Shown: positions 62,545 to 64,000 of the stretch, piece after piece
How positions within the stretch are numbered: the first letter of the stretch is position 1
Layout: each line of letters begins with the position of its first letter
Source of the DNA: Streptomyces asiaticus
GTDB taxonomy: Bacteria; Actinomycetota; Actinomycetes; Streptomycetales; Streptomycetaceae
Assembly: GCF_018138715.1 (NCBI RefSeq)
Contig: NZ_JAGSHX010000006.1
Span: forward strand, 9,920,001 to 9,984,000
Length of the DNA: 64,000 bases
Direction: 5' to 3'
The notes under the pieces: model-generated
What the model was told of the DNA's origin: nothing
Databases searched by the model: none
What the model saw: the letters and a program-made list of their open reading frames with translations, nothing else
Made by a program: the position numbers and the translations under genes

Positions 62545-63552
62545 ATGACCCACCGAGCTCCCGCGGACACCATCGACGACCTGGACCGCCGTGTCATCGC
62601 GGCGCTCCAGCTCAACGGTCGCGCCCCGTGGAGCGCGGTGGCTCGTTGGGTGGGTACGAGCGAGACGACCGCCCAGCGGCGCTACAAGGCCCTGCGCGAG
62701 CGGGGAGTGCTGCGGGTCGTCGGCAGTCTGGAGCTGGACCGCACGCGGGAGGGCTCTTCCATGCTGGTCCGGGTGCAGGCCAGGCCCGGCCGCGGGCTGG
62801 ACCTCGCGGATCAGCTCGCCGTCAGCCCGGACGTGCGCTTCCTGGCCGTCGTCACCGGTGCCGCCGATCTCATCGTCGATTTCGTTGCCCGCGACAACGA
62901 GGAGATGATGCGGATGCTCTTCACCGACCTGCCCGGGGCCGACCTGATCACCAGCACCGAGGCGGTCGCCGTCATCCGTGCGTTCACCTCCGCGTCGATG
63001 TGGGACACCGGGCTGCTGCCCGCTGAGGCGGCGGCGGACCTGCGGCCCGCCACCCTCGCGTCGTCCTGCGACCGCGCCGACTGGGACCAGGCGCCAAAAG
63101 CGCTGACCGGTCTGGAGCAGGAGGTCGCCGCGGCTCTCAAGGAGGACGGCCGCGCCCAGGTCAGCACCCTGGCCCGGCACCTGGGCCACACCGAGTCCGG
63201 AGTCGCACGGGCCATGGACCGGCTCATCTCCCGCGGCATCCTGCAATTCCGCACTCTCGTCGAACCGACCCTGCTCGGGTACGACGCGGAGTTCATGGTG
63301 TGGCTGTCGATCGAGCCCGACCGGCTCGACGCCGCGGGGCGGCAGCTCGCGCGGCATCCGGGAACCAAGTTCCTGGGCGCGGCGACCGGGCGCTTCAACC
63401 TCGTCGGACACATGGTGCTGCCCCGCCGCACCGATCTGTTGCGCTACACCAGCGACGTCATCGGGGCACTGCCCGGGCTGATCGCCTCCGACGTGACATT
63501 GCACCTGGCCACCCTGAAGTACTCCTGGCACCGGATGGTCCGCCCCGTCTGA
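62545..63552 (+). CDS. Double-length Lrp/AsnC-family regulator
   Basis: A 335-residue protein, about twice the usual ~150. It has two tandem halves: an AsnC helix-turn-helix (IDDLDRRVIAALQLNGRAPWSAVARWVGTSETTAQRRYKALRERGVLR) with a ligand-binding RAM-like part (DVRFLAVVTGAADLIVDFVARDNEEM). A second HTH (LEQEVAAALKEDGRAQVSTLARHLGHTESGVARAMDRLISRGIL) follows with another RAM-like part. ATG 62545 rests on the promoter spacing upstream. It precedes a polysaccharide deacetylase-like gene and may control it. Confidence 0.9.
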   Translation: MTHRAPADTIDDLDRRVIAALQLNGRAPWSAVARWVGTSETTAQRRYKALRERGVLRVVGSLELDRTREGSSMLVRVQARPGRGLDLADQLAVSPDVRFLAVVTGAADLIVDFVARDNEEMMRMLFTDLPGADLITSTEAVAVIRAFTSASMWDTGLLPAEAAADLRPATLASSCDRADWDQAPKALTGLEQEVAAALKEDGRAQVSTLARHLGHTESGVARAMDRLISRGILQFRTLVEPTLLGYDAEFMVWLSIEPDRLDAAGRQLARHPGTKFLGAATGRFNLVGHMVLPRRTDLLRYTSDVIGALPGLIASDVTLHLATLKYSWHRMVRPV

Positions 63553-63658
63553 CCCCGGCCGGTTGTCGGGCACACCGCCCGGTGGTGGCCCCGCCGTACC
63601 GTCGACCGCCCTCTTCCCACCGTCTCCTTCCCGTCCCCCGATCCTTGTGGAGACCACC

Positions 63659-64000
63659 ATGCCCACAGACGACTTCGGCCTGCCCTCGGAGAGCTGGCGC
63701 TGGCCCGAACACACCTGGCGCGGCCATGTCGACGCGGTCCGCGCCGGACGGCGGCTGGTCCCCGACCGCTGGCCGGGCGGTGCCCGGGTCGCGGTCGCCC
63801 TCTCCTTCGACTCCGACCACGAGACGATCCCGCTGCGCGACGGCGAGACCAGCCCCGGACGGCTCGCCCAGGGCGAGTACGGCGCCCGCGTCGGCGCTCC
63901 ACGGATCCTGGACCTCCTGGCCCGCTACGGCGTCCCGGCGACCTTCTTCATGCCGGCCGTCTCCGCCCTCGTCCACCCCGAGGAGTCCCGCGCCTACACC
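63659..64000 (+). CDS. Polysaccharide deacetylase-family protein, partial (runs off the right edge)
   Basis: The visible 114 residues begin MPTDDFGLPSESWRWPEHTW and include the NodB-type motif VAVALSFDSDHETIPLRDGE, with the metal Asp pair. GVPATFFMPAVSALVHPEES follows. GGAG lies upstream of ATG 63659. Family members act on N-acetyl groups or, in this subgroup, on allantoin- or cyclic-imide-like compounds. The missing part prevents a firm choice. Confidence 0.85.
   Translation, partial: MPTDDFGLPSESWRWPEHTWRGHVDAVRAGRRLVPDRWPGGARVAVALSFDSDHETIPLRDGETSPGRLAQGEYGARVGAPRILDLLARYGVPATFFMPAVSALVHPEESRAYT

Overview
The window is high-GC actinomycete DNA, most like Streptomyces. Supporting signs are the very strong third-position GC bias, frequent GTG and leaderless starts, many ATGA start/stop overlaps, an F420-type oxidoreductase, a GAF/SpoIIE/HATPase phosphatase, and dense one-component and two-component regulators. 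No rRNA, tRNA or CRISPR array was found.

Layout. (1) 1-2.8 kb, minus strand: four genes matching FkbH-FkbI-FkbJ-FkbK, the cassette that makes methoxymalonyl-ACP, probably the edge of a polyketide cluster lying left of the window. (2) 3-11.7 kb: a leaderless membrane protein, an XRE regulator with a quinone oxidoreductase, a TetR gene divergent from acyl-CoA (propionyl-CoA type) carboxylase genes, an OB-fold/Zn-ribbon protein and a cyclase-family hydrolase. (3) 11.7-24 kb: a GAF/PP2C/HATPase regulator, a complete sugar-type ABC transporter, then a LacI-controlled set with two TIM-barrel isomerases, a Gfo/Idh/MocA dehydrogenase and a second binding protein. (4) 24-26 kb: a junkyard of gene and transposon remnants plus an intact BlaI-type repressor whose M56 partner is broken. 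(5) 26-33 kb: two two-component systems, an AbrB-type membrane protein with a four- to five-repeat OmpR-like operator, and a tightly coupled DedA-PAP2-response regulator-kinase operon behind tandem BlaI/CopY-like dyads. (6) 33-37 kb: another decayed block holding a hybrid of two truncated genes, a transporter, a frameshifted HExxH protein and a 5'-truncated hydantoinase. (7) 37-44.8 kb: an IclR regulator, an MFS symporter and a six-gene catabolic operon (DUF6282 hydrolase, cupin, HpaI-type aldolase, F420/LLM oxidoreductase, BKACE/DUF849 cleavage enzyme, SDR). Three copies of one RTTCAC-N3-GYGAAC palindrome tie the locus together. (8) 44.9-55.3 kb: a GH67 alpha-glucuronidase pseudogene cut by an IS701-type remnant, an IS110 element with a broken transposase, a group II intron inserted in the tail of that IS110, a secreted carboxylesterase and a full IS701-family element. 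(9) 55.3-64 kb: a PucR regulator divergent from a histidinol/sulfopropanediol-dehydrogenase-like gene, NIPSNAP and WYL genes, a DHFR-family pseudogene, a fatty-acid desaturase with a clear terminator, a double-length Lrp/AsnC regulator and the start of a polysaccharide deacetylase.

The best candidate for an undescribed system is the IclR-controlled catabolic locus at 37.0-44.8 kb: its enzymes fit a retro-aldol/beta-keto-acid cleavage route for an unknown substrate, and its operators can be read directly. The second is the DedA-PAP2-two-component operon, which looks like a lipid-carrier recycling and cell-envelope stress module. Several reading-frame breaks are single-base changes, so some could be sequencing error rather than true decay.
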